Source: Pseudomonas zanjanensis
GTDB lineage: Bacteria; Pseudomonadota; Gammaproteobacteria; Pseudomonadales; Pseudomonadaceae
Assembly: GCF_014268745.2 (NCBI RefSeq)
Contig: NZ_JABWRB020000002.1
Location: forward strand, 682,001 to 746,000
Length of the DNA: 64,000 nt
Reading direction: 5' to 3'
The notes beneath the pieces were generated by a model. That model ran no database searches and had not been told where the DNA came from. It saw only the letters and a list, made by a program, of their open reading frames with translations. Position numbers and translations under genes: made by a program. This document shows, piece after piece, positions 10,890 through 19,510 of this stretch (position 1 is the stretch's first letter; each line of letters opens with the position of its first letter).

Positions 10890-12926
10890 TCAGCGCTCCA
10901 GTTGTTTGTTTTCCTGGGCCACCATCGACGTGCCCGCCAAGGGCAGGCGCAGCGTGAAGCAGGTGCCTTGGCCCGGCGCCGACTGCACTTCCATCTGGCC
11001 CTTGTGGTTGTTGGTGATGATGAAATACGAGACCGACAGCCCAAGGCCGGTGCCCTGGCCGATCTCCTTGGTGGTGAAGAAGGGTTCGAAGGTGCGCTTG
11101 CGCACGTTCTCGCTCATGCCGATGCCGTTGTCCTCGACCTGGATTTCCGCCCACGGCGGATTCAACCGTGTGCGCAGGATAATGCGCCCGGGCTCGCTGT
11201 CGTCCTGGCGCTGATGAATCGCCTGGGCGGCGTTTTTCAGCAGGTTGAGCAGCACCTGTTCCAGTTCGTTGGCCGTGCCGGGCACCGGCCCCAGGTTCGG
11301 GTCGAACTGACGGATGATCGCCTGGCCCTTGAAGTCGAAGCCGATCGCCAGGTCGAAGTCGTTACCGGCGATCTCCACCGCCTGGTCGATCAGTGCGGGC
11401 AGGTCGCAAGGCGCCATTTGCCGGGTGCTGCGCCGGCTGAAACTGAGCATGTGGGTGACGATTTTCGCCGCCCGGGCGCCGGCTTGCTGGATGCCGTCAA
11501 GCAACTGCGGAATCTCGCGGCTTTCCAGGTAGCGGTTGACCACCGGCAGTTCGATGCCCAACTGCTCGGCCTGTTCGAGGTTCTTTGGCAATTCCGGTGA
11601 CAGCCGCCGACGGATGTTCTGCACGTTGTGCAGGATGGCGCCCAAGGGGTTGTTGATTTCATGGGCCATGCCTGCCGCGAGGCCACCGACCGAGAGCATT
11701 TTTTCCGATTGCACCATCATTTCTTCCAGCGACAGGCGCTGGGTGATGTCATCGATGCGGATCACCACGCCACGCCCGGCGCCGCCCATCAACGGGTAGA
11801 AGGTCAGGGCGTAATGCCGGGCTTCGTCGTCCTTGGTCCAGGTGACGCGTTCGATCTTGGCCACCGTGTGTTGCTCGACGGTCTGCTTGAGTTGGGGCAG
11901 GTACGGCTTGAGCGGTTCGAAGGCGAGGAAGATCGGCTGGTTCAAGGCCTCGTCCAGGCGCGTGCCGGAGAGGGCGCTGGCTTCCTGGTTCCATTGGGTC
12001 ACGTAGAGTTGTTCGTCGAGGGCGATCAGCGCCGACGGCATGGAGTCGATAATGCTGTTGAGATAATTCTGGAAGCCCGTGAGTTTTTTCTCGATCTTGC
12101 TGCGCACCTGGACTTCCAGCTCCAGCTTGCGATTGGTATGGCGGGTTTCTTCCGCCAGGCCCTGGGCCTGGTCGTAGGCGGCCTGGGAGTCGTCCCGCGC
12201 GCGCTTGAGTTGCTGTTCCCGGGCTTCGATCCGCGACAGCATGGTATTGAACGCCTCGGCCAGGCTACCGATTTCATCGTGGTTGCCCCGGGCGGCGCGC
12301 AGGGCATAGTTTTCCTCGCGGGTAACCTGGCGTGACAGCTCTTCGAGCTGATGGATCGGCTGGGTGATCAGGCGTTTGATCTGTTGGGCAATGACCAGCC
12401 ACAGCAACACGCTGAAAATCAGGATGCCAAGGCTGGCGGTCAGGGTGCCGGTGTAGAACGCCGTGGGCAATTCGCTGCTGGCCACCAGCAACAGGTGGCC
12501 GGGCTCGGTGCCCGGACGGGGCAGGGTAATGACCTTGTTGCTGCGAAACTCACCCGCTTGCCAGGCTTGTATGTTGCGGTAATGGTCCGGCAGCTTGAGC
12601 TTTTCGCCCTGTTGCAGCTGTGCCAGGCGCTCGCCCTGGCCGTCGTACAGCGCCGCCGCCCGCAGCGGTGCATAACTGTTGAGTTCGTCGAGCAGGCGTT
12701 GGGCACTTTGGGGCGATTGCAGGGCCTCGGAGATCAGGCTCGGATTGGCGATCAGCCGGCCAATGGTCTGCAGGGCCTGGGGCGCCATGCTTTCCTGGGA
12801 AATATAGTAGGCGGCGCTGATAAAGGTCAGGTTGGCCACCAGCAGGACAGTGGTCAACAACACCAACAGGGCGGCCAGCAGTTTCTGGCCGACCGGGAGG
12901 TTTTCAAGGCGCTGGCGCAATGGCAT
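10890..12926 (-). CDS. Membrane sensor histidine kinase with HAMP and PAS domains
   Basis: 678 residues. TM1 is at ~15-37 (LLAALLVLLTTVLLVANLTF), a periplasmic part at ~38-155 and TM2 at ~158-180. A HAMP domain follows, with a coiled coil to ~265 and a PAS domain (SIIDSMPSALIALDEQLYVTQW). The H box is GMAHEINNPLGAILHN, and the HATPase lobe has NLLKNAAQAIHQ (N), VEDNGIGM (G1) and GQGTGLGLSVSYFI (G2). It autophosphorylates in response to an unknown periplasmic or membrane signal. No response-regulator gene is adjacent, so it is an orphan here. The adenosyltransferase gene follows directly. Confidence 0.9.
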   Translation of the reverse strand: MPLRQRLENLPVGQKLLAALLVLLTTVLLVANLTFISAAYYISQESMAPQALQTIGRLIANPSLISEALQSPQSAQRLLDELNSYAPLRAAALYDGQGERLAQLQQGEKLKLPDHYRNIQAWQAGEFRSNKVITLPRPGTEPGHLLLVASSELPTAFYTGTLTASLGILIFSVLLWLVIAQQIKRLITQPIHQLEELSRQVTREENYALRAARGNHDEIGSLAEAFNTMLSRIEAREQQLKRARDDSQAAYDQAQGLAEETRHTNRKLELEVQVRSKIEKKLTGFQNYLNSIIDSMPSALIALDEQLYVTQWNQEASALSGTRLDEALNQPIFLAFEPLKPYLPQLKQTVEQHTVAKIERVTWTKDDEARHYALTFYPLMGGAGRGVVIRIDDITQRLSLEEMMVQSEKMLSVGGLAAGMAHEINNPLGAILHNVQNIRRRLSPELPKNLEQAEQLGIELPVVNRYLESREIPQLLDGIQQAGARAAKIVTHMLSFSRRSTRQMAPCDLPALIDQAVEIAGNDFDLAIGFDFKGQAIIRQFDPNLGPVPGTANELEQVLLNLLKNAAQAIHQRQDDSEPGRIILRTRLNPPWAEIQVEDNGIGMSENVRKRTFEPFFTTKEIGQGTGLGLSVSYFIITNNHKGQMEVQSAPGQGTCFTLRLPLAGTSMVAQENKQLER

Positions 12927-12971
12927 CAGACTCGTCGCTAAGAAGGAACACGAGGCCAGCGTAGCCGCTGC

Positions 12972-13889
12972 TCAGTCGCTGGGCAATCCGAGGTTGTCCA
13001 AGTGGACAATCAGTCGCTGGCGCAGCTGTTCCAGATGCGGCACGCTCAGCTCATGGCGTTGGGCGACCTTGCAGGCGTAACCGAGCAAATAGCTGATTTC
13101 GGTGCGCCGCCGATTGGCGACGTCCTGGTACATCGAGGAGTAATTGGCGGCCGTGGCCTGGATCACCCGTTCGACTTCCGGCTGCAAATCCTCGGCCGCC
13201 GCGGGCTGGCCGCAACGTTCGAGCAGGTCAGTGAGCTCCGCGCACAAGGTCGCGACTTCGCAGCGGTGTTCCTGCAAGCCACCGTTCTTGCATTGATGCA
13301 GCACGGTCAGTGGATTGATCGCACAATTGAGCGCCAACTTGCGCCAGAGTCGGGTGAGGATGTCGGCGCTCCATTCGTGGGGAATGCCGGCGGCGGTCAG
13401 GTCGTCCAGCCAGAACGGCGCGACCGGGTGCGCCGGGTCGCCCAGCCAGGTATAGCCGTGGCCGGCGAATACCACGCGCCAGTCACCGTCGCGGAACGCG
13501 CCTTCGGTGCTGGAGGCGCTGATGCAACGGGCCTGGGGCACACAGTTGGCCACCGCGTCCTGGCTGCCGAGGCCGTTTTGTAGCAGGATCAGTTCCGATT
13601 CGGCGCCCAGGCGATGGGCCACCGAATTCACGGCTGCTTCTGCGTCGTAGGCTTTGCAGGCTAGAAGCAGGCGCTTGATGGGCGCCGGGCTGTCCGCCGT
13701 TTCGCCCGGCACCGGGTAGCACTGCGCCTGGCCTTGTTCCACCAGGGTCAGGCCACCGGCGTTGCGGTAGGCCTGCAAGCGCGCTTCGCTGCGCAGCACC
13801 AACCGCACCGGCAACCCGGCCCGGGCCAGGCGCGCGGCCCACAACGTGCCGAGACTGCCGGCCCCGAGGACATGCCAAGTGGTCGACAT
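12972..13889 (-). CDS. Putative 2-dehydropantoate 2-reductase (PanE/ApbA family)
   Basis: 305 residues. The N-terminal Rossmann fold begins TWHVLGAGSLGTLWAARLARAG with the GxGxxG nucleotide loop. The catalytic-lysine region LWRKLALNCAINPLTVLH is characteristic of ketopantoate reductases, and near residue 250 comes YSSMYQDVANRRRTEISYLLG, the substrate-binding segment. It would reduce ketopantoate to pantoate with NADPH on the way to CoA. Pseudomonads often carry several PanE-like paralogues, so I leave out the symbol. It is divergent from yajQ, with which it shares a short promoter region. Confidence 0.85.
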   Translation of the reverse strand: MSTTWHVLGAGSLGTLWAARLARAGLPVRLVLRSEARLQAYRNAGGLTLVEQGQAQCYPVPGETADSPAPIKRLLLACKAYDAEAAVNSVAHRLGAESELILLQNGLGSQDAVANCVPQARCISASSTEGAFRDGDWRVVFAGHGYTWLGDPAHPVAPFWLDDLTAAGIPHEWSADILTRLWRKLALNCAINPLTVLHQCKNGGLQEHRCEVATLCAELTDLLERCGQPAAAEDLQPEVERVIQATAANYSSMYQDVANRRRTEISYLLGYACKVAQRHELSVPHLEQLRQRLIVHLDNLGLPSD

Positions 13890-13953
13890 CAGTTTTTTGC
13901 TCGGATTGATGCAGGCATCGGAGGGCTCGCAGTGTCGGCAGGAAAAGAGCCGT

Positions 13954-14016
13954 TATAATGAGCCCGATTTTAACCACAAGCCAAGCGCGCGCCGTTGATA
14001 CTGGCGCGCCTTTTTA
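13954..14016 (+). promoter_or_regulatory. yajQ promoter -10 box and terminator-like leader hairpin
   Basis: TATAAT at 13954-13959 is a consensus -10. About 25 bases on, GCGCGCC (13987-13993) pairs with GGCGCGC (14003-14009), followed by C and five Ts, all before the yajQ Shine-Dalgarno (TTGGAGAA) and the ATG at 14032. This looks like an intrinsic terminator inside the leader. Confidence 0.6.
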
Positions 14017-14031
14017 TTTGGAGAACACTAC

Positions 14032-14517
14032 ATGCCGTCATTCGACGTGGTATCCGAACTGGACAAGCACGAAGTCACCAACGCGGTTGAAAACGCCGTC
14101 AAGGAACTCGACCGTCGTTATGACCTCAAGGGCAAGGGCAGTTTCGAGTTCAAGGAAAAAGACCTGACCGTGAACCTGACCGCCGAGGCCGACTTCCAGC
14201 TCGAGGCGATGATCGAGATCCTCAAGCTGGCGCTGGTCAAGCGCAAGATCGATGTGCAGTGCCTTGAAGTCAAGGACGCCTATGCCTCGGGCAAGTTGAT
14301 GAAGCAGGAAGCCGTGCTCAAGGAAGGCATCGACAAGGAGCTGGCCAAGAAGATCGTCGCTCACATCAAGGATGCCAAGCTCAAGGTACAAGCCGCCATC
14401 CAGGGCGAGCAGGTGCGGGTCACCGGCAAGAAACGTGACGACTTGCAAGAAGCCATTGCGGCACTGCGCGCCAAGGCATTCGACATGCCCCTGCAATTCA
14501 ATAATTTCCGCGACTGA
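14032..14517 (+). CDS. yajQ: YajQ-family nucleotide-binding protein
   Basis: 161 residues, the usual YajQ length. The N-terminus MPSFDVVSELDKHEVTNAVEN and the repeated ferredoxin-like folds (ELDRRYDLKGKGS near residue 30, VRVTGKKRDDLQEAIAAL near the C-terminus) are diagnostic. YajQ proteins bind RNA/nucleotides, and Xanthomonas and Pseudomonas members were reported to bind cyclic di-GMP and to act with a transcription factor. That role here is inferred. The gene is monocistronic, with its own -10 box and a terminator-like hairpin in the leader, and a REPIN follows it. Confidence 0.95.
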   Translation: MPSFDVVSELDKHEVTNAVENAVKELDRRYDLKGKGSFEFKEKDLTVNLTAEADFQLEAMIEILKLALVKRKIDVQCLEVKDAYASGKLMKQEAVLKEGIDKELAKKIVAHIKDAKLKVQAAIQGEQVRVTGKKRDDLQEAIAALRAKAFDMPLQFNNFRD

Positions 14518-14538
14518 TTTCGGATTTTCGCGGTTACC

Positions 14539-14626
14539 GTGGCGAGGGAGCTTGCTCCCGCTTGGGTGCGCAGCACCCATCAATAGGGCCGCTACGCAGC
14601 CCAGCGGGAGCAAGCTCCCTCGCCAC
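14539..14626. repeat. REPIN, type A
   Basis: Arms GTGGCGAGGGAGCTTGCTCC and GGAGCAAGCTCCCTCGCCAC, with a short loop that has its own stem (GGGTGCGCAGCACCC). Sits between yajQ and the MscS gene. Confidence 0.9.
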
Positions 14627-14661
14627 ACAATGCCGCGTGCAACAGGAATAAGGAGAATTAG

Positions 14662-15504
14662 ATGGACTTGAACGCTGAAGTGGACAACCTGGTCAAGGCT
14701 TCCCAGACTTGGATTCCCATGATCATGGAATACGGCAGCCGCGTGCTGCTGGCCGTCATCACCCTGGCCATCGGCTGGTGGCTGATCAACAAAGTGACGC
14801 AGAAACTGGGTGCGCTGCTGGCCCTGCGTAACGCCGACCTGGCCCTGCAAGGGTTTATCAGTACCCTGGCCAACATCATCCTGAAGATATTGCTGATCGT
14901 TAGCGTCGCTTCGATGATCGGTGTGGAAACCACTTCGTTCGTCGCCGCCATCGGTGCCGCCGGCCTGGCGATTGGCCTGGCCTTGCAAGGCAGCCTGGCG
15001 AACTTCGCCGGTGGCGTGCTGATCCTGCTGTTCCGTCCGTTCCGCATCGGTGACTGGATTGAAGCCCAGGGTGTGGCTGGTACGGTCGACAGCATCCAGA
15101 TTTTCCACACGGTGTTGCGCACCGGTGACAACAAGACCGTCATCGTGCCCAACGGTAATCTCTCCAACGGCATCATCACCAACACCAACCGCCAGCCGAC
15201 CCGCAAGGTCGTGTTCGATGTCGGCGTGGATTACCAGGCCGACCTGCAAAAGGCCCGGGAAGTGTTGCTTGAGTTGGCCAAGGATGAACGCGTGCTGGCG
15301 GATCCGGCGCCTGAAGCAGTGATTTCCACCTTGGGCGACAGTGCGATTACGGTGTCGTTGCGTATTTGGGTCAAGACCGCGGACTACTGGAACGTCATGT
15401 TCATGCTCAATGAGCTGGCGCGGGATCGCTTGAAGGACGCGGGCATTGATATTCCGTTTCCACAACGAGTGATTCGGGTGGTTCAGGAAGGGCCGGCGCA
15501 ATAA
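14662..15504 (+). CDS. Small-conductance mechanosensitive channel, MscS family
   Basis: 280 residues, close to E. coli MscS. The N-terminus holds TM helices at ~20-45, ~62-85 and ~92-120. The third contains the Gly/Ala-rich pore helix AAIGAAGLAIGLALQGSLAN, the classic MscS pore pattern, followed by FAGGVLILLFRPFRIGDWIE. The C-terminal beta and vestibule domains end in DIPFPQRVIRV, the usual MscS ending. It opens on membrane tension to release solutes after hypo-osmotic shock. AAGGAG lies just ahead of the ATG. A bidirectional terminator separates it from the convergent porin gene. Confidence 0.94.
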   Translation: MDLNAEVDNLVKASQTWIPMIMEYGSRVLLAVITLAIGWWLINKVTQKLGALLALRNADLALQGFISTLANIILKILLIVSVASMIGVETTSFVAAIGAAGLAIGLALQGSLANFAGGVLILLFRPFRIGDWIEAQGVAGTVDSIQIFHTVLRTGDNKTVIVPNGNLSNGIITNTNRQPTRKVVFDVGVDYQADLQKAREVLLELAKDERVLADPAPEAVISTLGDSAITVSLRIWVKTADYWNVMFMLNELARDRLKDAGIDIPFPQRVIRVVQEGPAQ

Positions 15505-15596
15505 CGACTTGAATATAACTTGGCACTGGAGTCAGGTTATGTTTAGTTAGCTTGCTATTTAATAAGTTGCGTTAAAGCTGACATTGCAATGGGCAT

Positions 15597-15634
15597 AAAA
15601 AAACCGCTCACCTGGAATCAGGTGAGCGGTTTTT
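15597..15634. terminator. Bidirectional Rho-independent terminator
   Basis: AAACCGCTCACCTG and CAGGTGAGCGGTTT form a 14-bp stem around AATT, with A-run and T-run on the outer sides. It serves both the MscS gene and the convergent porin gene. Confidence 0.93.
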
Positions 15635-15670
15635 GTTTGTAGCGGGTGAAGCTATCGAACTAGCACTGAA

Positions 15671-16924
15671 TTACAAGATGCTCAGTGGGTATTCGACGAT
15701 TACGCGGAAATCATTGTTGTCGTTGCCGTTGATGCCGTTATAGGCAGTGTTGGCACGGTAGAACGCGCTACGTACACGGAAAGACAGGTCCTTGGCTGGA
15801 CCGCTTTGCAGAACATACTTGGTTTCGATGTCCCACTCGTGCTCTTTGCCTTCTTCGCCGCCAGTTTCGATGTTGTCACCGGTAACGTAACGAGTCATGA
15901 AGCTCAGGCCAGGAATGCCGTAGGTCTTCATGTTCAGGTCGTAGCGAGCCTGCCAGGAACGCTCGTCCTGACCGTTGAAGTCGGAGTACTGGATGGAGTT
16001 GGCGAGGAAAATGGTACCGCCGCCGTCAACGCCGTACACGTAGCCGGTATCACCGGTGGAGCGCTGGTGAGCCAGGGTGAACTTGTGGGCACCGATGGCA
16101 TAGGCTGCTGCGAGGGACCAGATGCGGTTGTCAACGTCGCCGCTGAGCTTCTGGCCTTGGTCCTGGCTGTCATAACCGTTGAAGTCGAAGTTCAGGGACT
16201 GATCTTCGTTGATCGGCAAGGTGTAGTTCAGGTTCAGGTATTTCTTTTTGTAGTGGTCTTCAACATCGGAAGCCGCTACGCCACCGACGAAGTTGTCGGT
16301 GAACTGGTAGGTTGCGCCAACGATGTCAGCGGATTTCAGGCCAAGGCCGTCATCACCCATGCCAGTTTGCGAGCTGATGGCGTTGAAACGACCTGCGGTC
16401 AGCTCCAGGCCTTTGATTTCTTTACTGGTGATCAGGGTACCAGTGGCAACTTCCGGCAGCAGACGGCTGTCGTCAGTGGAGAAAACCGGGCTGGTAGTGA
16501 ACTGGTTACCGTATTTCAGGACGGTGTCGGACAGACGGAATTTAACCGCGCCACCCACTTTCGATTGTGTGTCTTCCAGGTTGCCGTCGCTGTCGCGAGC
16601 GAACAGACCGTTACCGGCACGACCGCTACCGCCATCGATGCGAACGGTGCCAAATGCGAAGCCGTCAACGCCTACACCAACGGTGCCTTGAGTGAAGCCC
16701 GACTCGTAAATGGCACGAGCGGCAACACCCGACTCTTCACGATAACTTTGCGAAGTGCTTGGGTTGTTCTTGAAATCACGGTTCATGTACAGCGCACGGG
16801 TCAGAACGGTCAAGCTCTGATCTTCAATAAAACCCTTGGATTCCTCTTGGGAGGACGCCATTGCGAACTGCGAGGTACTGGCCGATACAGCCAGTGCGAT
16901 CATGCTCCACTTCATCACGCGCAT
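15671..16924 (-). CDS. oprD: OprD-family outer-membrane porin
   Basis: 417 residues. A signal peptide (residues ~1-24, MRVMKWSMIALAVSAST ... AMA) is followed by the OprD-family opening SKGFIEDQSLTVLTRALYMN and the conserved YESGFTQGTVGVGVDGF. Alternating beta-strand pattern continues to the C-terminus, consistent with an 18-strand barrel. OprD porins take up basic amino acids, small peptides and, in P. aeruginosa, carbapenems. I use oprD because the neighbourhood (HIT, slyX, cold-shock, dps, aspS) is that of P. aeruginosa oprD as I recall it; the paralogous group is large, so substrate is not assured. AAAGGAG lies ahead of the start. Confidence 0.8.
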   Translation of the reverse strand: MRVMKWSMIALAVSASTSQFAMASSQEESKGFIEDQSLTVLTRALYMNRDFKNNPSTSQSYREESGVAARAIYESGFTQGTVGVGVDGFAFGTVRIDGGSGRAGNGLFARDSDGNLEDTQSKVGGAVKFRLSDTVLKYGNQFTTSPVFSTDDSRLLPEVATGTLITSKEIKGLELTAGRFNAISSQTGMGDDGLGLKSADIVGATYQFTDNFVGGVAASDVEDHYKKKYLNLNYTLPINEDQSLNFDFNGYDSQDQGQKLSGDVDNRIWSLAAAYAIGAHKFTLAHQRSTGDTGYVYGVDGGGTIFLANSIQYSDFNGQDERSWQARYDLNMKTYGIPGLSFMTRYVTGDNIETGGEEGKEHEWDIETKYVLQSGPAKDLSFRVRSAFYRANTAYNGINGNDNNDFRVIVEYPLSIL

Positions 16925-17805
16925 CGTGATTTGCTCCTTTGGTTTTTAGAAGAGTACTGCCGTCCCACCTGTTTTTTTATCTGGGCGGCTCTTTCTTTTT
17001 GTGTCGGCGCAAACTTATATCACGTCGACATTCTTTGGCGATACTTGCCCATTCAACCTTTCAGCTTCTTTACGACCCTGTCGCCAATGGCTCGATCCAT
17101 GTCGCATTTCAGCTGTTCCGACGCAACCGTATTCACAACTTTTATGTTGTTTTCTTTTTTCGGCGTCGGTGTAAAGAGTCCGTCATTACCGCGTTTGAAG
17201 CTCCTGTGGGCAGCCTTGCCACTTTAATTTGTGTGTCGGCAGGTTCTCGCTTCCGGCGAGCCCCTTGGACAGTGCGAGTATGAATGCAACAAGCATGCTC
17301 AAACCCGGATTTCGTTTACATTTTTTTCACATTTCACCGGTTGACGCGGTGAAACCTCATGAAACCGGGCTCCAAAGGCCTTGTTTTAAATAGGGTTGAC
17401 TCGTGTGAGCTCCCGTGTTTGGCATCGGCAAATGCGGCAAGACAACCAAAAACGTTACCGGTTCACCCTACCCAGTGAGTAAATCACGGATGCTTTGTGC
17501 ACTGAGCGTAGACGTACTGTGCTGTTTTGGTGCAAAAAAATTTCATGTTGTACGAAAATCTTACAGCGTCGAGGCTTTGCCTGGGCCCTGGCATGGTCCT
17601 TCCAGGGGATTGCCGTGCCGCTTGCGCTGTGTTGGTGCGTCAGCTGCACAGGTTGATGCCGTATGTTGAAAAAAACTCGAAGAAACGGCGTCGGGCGCGC
17701 TACGCAGTGATCGATCCGGCATTCGCGGGTATGCTGCACCTCTGTGTCCGACGCAGGCCTGCGGGCCGCTGAGCCGGGCAGAATCGATAACGAGGAGTAC
17801 GCGCG
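16925..17805. promoter_or_regulatory. 881-bp non-coding region between divergent porin and HIT genes
   Basis: No credible gene is seen: the open frames here have odd composition and no ribosome sites. The part next to the porin is T-rich on the + strand. A perfect inverted repeat TTTCACCG (17332-17339) / CGGTGAAA (17347-17354) lies about 410 bases upstream of the porin start. Promoters for both genes must be here, but I cannot place them confidently. The length suggests elaborate control or a long leader of the porin. Confidence 0.5.
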
Positions 17806-18231
17806 GTGTTTGCCTTAGATCCACGACTGCAACAAGACACATTGCCTATCGGTGATTTCCCGTTGTGCCGTTTGCTCTTGTCCAACGACGCCAACTACCC
17901 GTGGTTCATCCTCGTGCCGCGGCGAGAAAATATCAGCGAATTGTTTCAGTTGGATGACATCGATCAATTGCAGCTGTGGAAAGAAACCACGGCGCTGGCC
18001 GAAACCCTCAAGGATTCGTTCGATGCCGACAAGATGAACGTTGCAACCTTGGGTAACGTGGTCAGTCAATTGCACATGCATGTCATTGTGCGCAAGCGCG
18101 ATGATGCCGCCTGGCCTGCGCCGGTCTGGGGCAAGCATCCGGCCCAGCCGTATAATGCGGGGCAGGTCGCGGCCATTCGCGAACGGTTGCGAGTGGCTCT
18201 GGCCGATGATTTCAAGTTTCTGGAGGGCTGA
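17806..18231 (+). CDS. HIT-family hydrolase
   Basis: 141 residues from the GTG at 17806, with GAGGAG a suitable distance upstream. The HIT motif is QLHMHVIVR near residue 93 (His-x-His-x), preceded by TLGNVVSQ. The N-terminal strand region LCRLLLSNDANYPWFILVPR fits the family. HIT proteins hydrolyse or transfer nucleotidyl groups (e.g. Ap4A or AMP-conjugates); the substrate is unknown. slyX follows three bases later on the same strand, so the two are co-transcribed. Confidence 0.88.
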   Translation: MFALDPRLQQDTLPIGDFPLCRLLLSNDANYPWFILVPRRENISELFQLDDIDQLQLWKETTALAETLKDSFDADKMNVATLGNVVSQLHMHVIVRKRDDAAWPAPVWGKHPAQPYNAGQVAAIRERLRVALADDFKFLEG

Positions 18232-18234
18232 ACC

Positions 18235-18441
18235 ATGAACCTTGAAGAGCGTGTAACCGATCTGGAAAGCCGTCTGGCATTTCAGGATGACACCATCCAG
18301 GCATTGAATGATGTGCTGGTGGCGCAACAACGCGTTGTCGAGCGTCTGCAGCTGCAGATGGCGGCGTTGCTCAAGCGCCAGGAAGAAATGGCCGGGCAAT
18401 TCGAGTCGTTCGAGGAAGAAGCGCCGCCGCCTCACTACTGA
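18235..18441 (+). CDS. slyX: SlyX family protein
   Basis: 68 residues, normal for SlyX. It is almost wholly a coiled coil (LEERVTDLESRLAFQDDTIQALNDVL with heptad spacing), ending in the conserved PPPHY tail. The function is unknown; in enterics slyX lies near slyD. It directly follows the HIT gene and is closed by a clear terminator. Confidence 0.92.
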   Translation: MNLEERVTDLESRLAFQDDTIQALNDVLVAQQRVVERLQLQMAALLKRQEEMAGQFESFEEEAPPPHY

Positions 18442-18463
18442 TGGGCTCCGATTGCCAGGCAAT

Positions 18464-18503
18464 AAAAAACCGCGAGCAGCCAGGCTGCATCGCGGTTTTT
18501 TTT
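18464..18503. terminator. Bidirectional Rho-independent terminator
   Basis: AAAAAACCGCG and CGCGGTTTTTTTT pair around a second small stem (AGCAGCC/GGCTGC). It separates slyX from the convergent cold-shock gene. Confidence 0.92.
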
Positions 18504-18511
18504 CGTTTGGA

Positions 18512-19117
18512 TCAGCGGCGTGGTAGCGCAGCGATCACATCTTCGGCTTGCAGGCCCTTGTCGCGGTTCATCACGGAGAATTCCACGCGCTGGCCTTCCA
18601 CCAGGACGCGATGGCCTTCGCCACGAATGGCCCGGAAATGCACGAAAATGTCATCGCCGGAGTCGCGGGAGATGAAGCCGAAGCCCTTGGACGTGTTGAA
18701 CCACTTCACCGTGCCGGTATCGCGGTTGGACATGTCGTAGTTCTGCGCAGCGGCGGCTGGCGACGACTTCTTGTAGAAGCTGACGGCCAGGTGCAGTGCC
18801 ACGGCGAACAGGGCCGCGCCCAGGCTGAACAGAATGGCCGGTTGACCGCCGATTTCCGGCATCGGTGCCAGCAGGGCCAGGGTTTGCAAGGCAACGGCCA
18901 GCACCAGCAGGGCGCTGACCAGGTTTTGCAGTTGGTGACGTGGACCTTTGTTCCAGTAAGGGATGACAGGTGCAAGGGTCAGGTTGAGCAGGCCGAAAAA
19001 GGCCAGGTACAGTGCATCGGGATGTTGCAGGTAAGGTGTGGCTTCGGAACCCAGGCTAGGGATGAAGGACAGCAGCAGGGCAGCTGCGCCCATTAGCAAG
19101 TGGACGATTTTCAACAT
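18512..19117 (-). CDS. Membrane-anchored cold-shock domain protein
   Basis: 201 residues from the ATG at 19117. Four hydrophobic helices fill residues ~1-120 (VHLLMGAAALLLSFI; ALYLAFFGLLNLTLAPVIPY; LVSALLVLAVALQTLALL; ILFSLGAALFAVALHLAVSF). A complete cold-shock domain follows at ~134-198: TGTVKWFNTSKGFGFISRD with RNP1 (KGFGFI) and DIFVHFRAI with RNP2. The soluble part resembles the CspA-type gene at 42607, so it should bind single-stranded RNA or DNA from the membrane. The same arrangement occurs beside the dps-like gene in P. aeruginosa, as I recall. No function is known. Confidence 0.85.
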   Translation of the reverse strand: MLKIVHLLMGAAALLLSFIPSLGSEATPYLQHPDALYLAFFGLLNLTLAPVIPYWNKGPRHQLQNLVSALLVLAVALQTLALLAPMPEIGGQPAILFSLGAALFAVALHLAVSFYKKSSPAAAAQNYDMSNRDTGTVKWFNTSKGFGFISRDSGDDIFVHFRAIRGEGHRVLVEGQRVEFSVMNRDKGLQAEDVIAALPRR

Positions 19118-19510
19118 TTTGATTGGCTCACGGTTAAGACAGGTCACAAGGAAGAGCGGGTCGGGGACGGTTCGCTTCGAAACAATGAGAGGCGTTGGAC
19201 ACGTACCCGAATCAGCCTATGCGCTACGCCCGGGAAAATAAGCGTAGCGACACACTGCCTATTTAACAGCAAAGCTGGGGCCTTCTCAAACCCGTTACGG
19301 GCGCGCACCGCGCTGTTCGTCGGCCAGAAAAGCTGCGCCGATGTCTGGAGGTGTCAGGCAAGCGGCGTTGAATTGCCCGGGGTGTCGGAACCGTCGGCTG
19401 TCCTGGCTTGTCGGTTCTGGAGGGCTGGCGATCTGTCGCAGGCCATCGGCCGCCAAAACCACTAGAGTTTAGGGCGTCGTTGAATTCATCATCCTCAGGA
19501 GATCAACCCA
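19118..19510. other. Non-coding gap between divergent cold-shock and Dps-like genes
   Basis: 393 bases with no credible gene. It must contain the promoters of both flanking genes and the leader of the cold-shock gene. The only assured element is the ribosome site CAGGAGAT before the dps-like ATG. Confidence 0.5.

Noticed and set aside
16939..17283. 114-residue frame in the gap upstream of the porin
   Set aside because: Phe/Arg-rich composition without ribosome site or domain; it lies in T-rich promoter or leader DNA.
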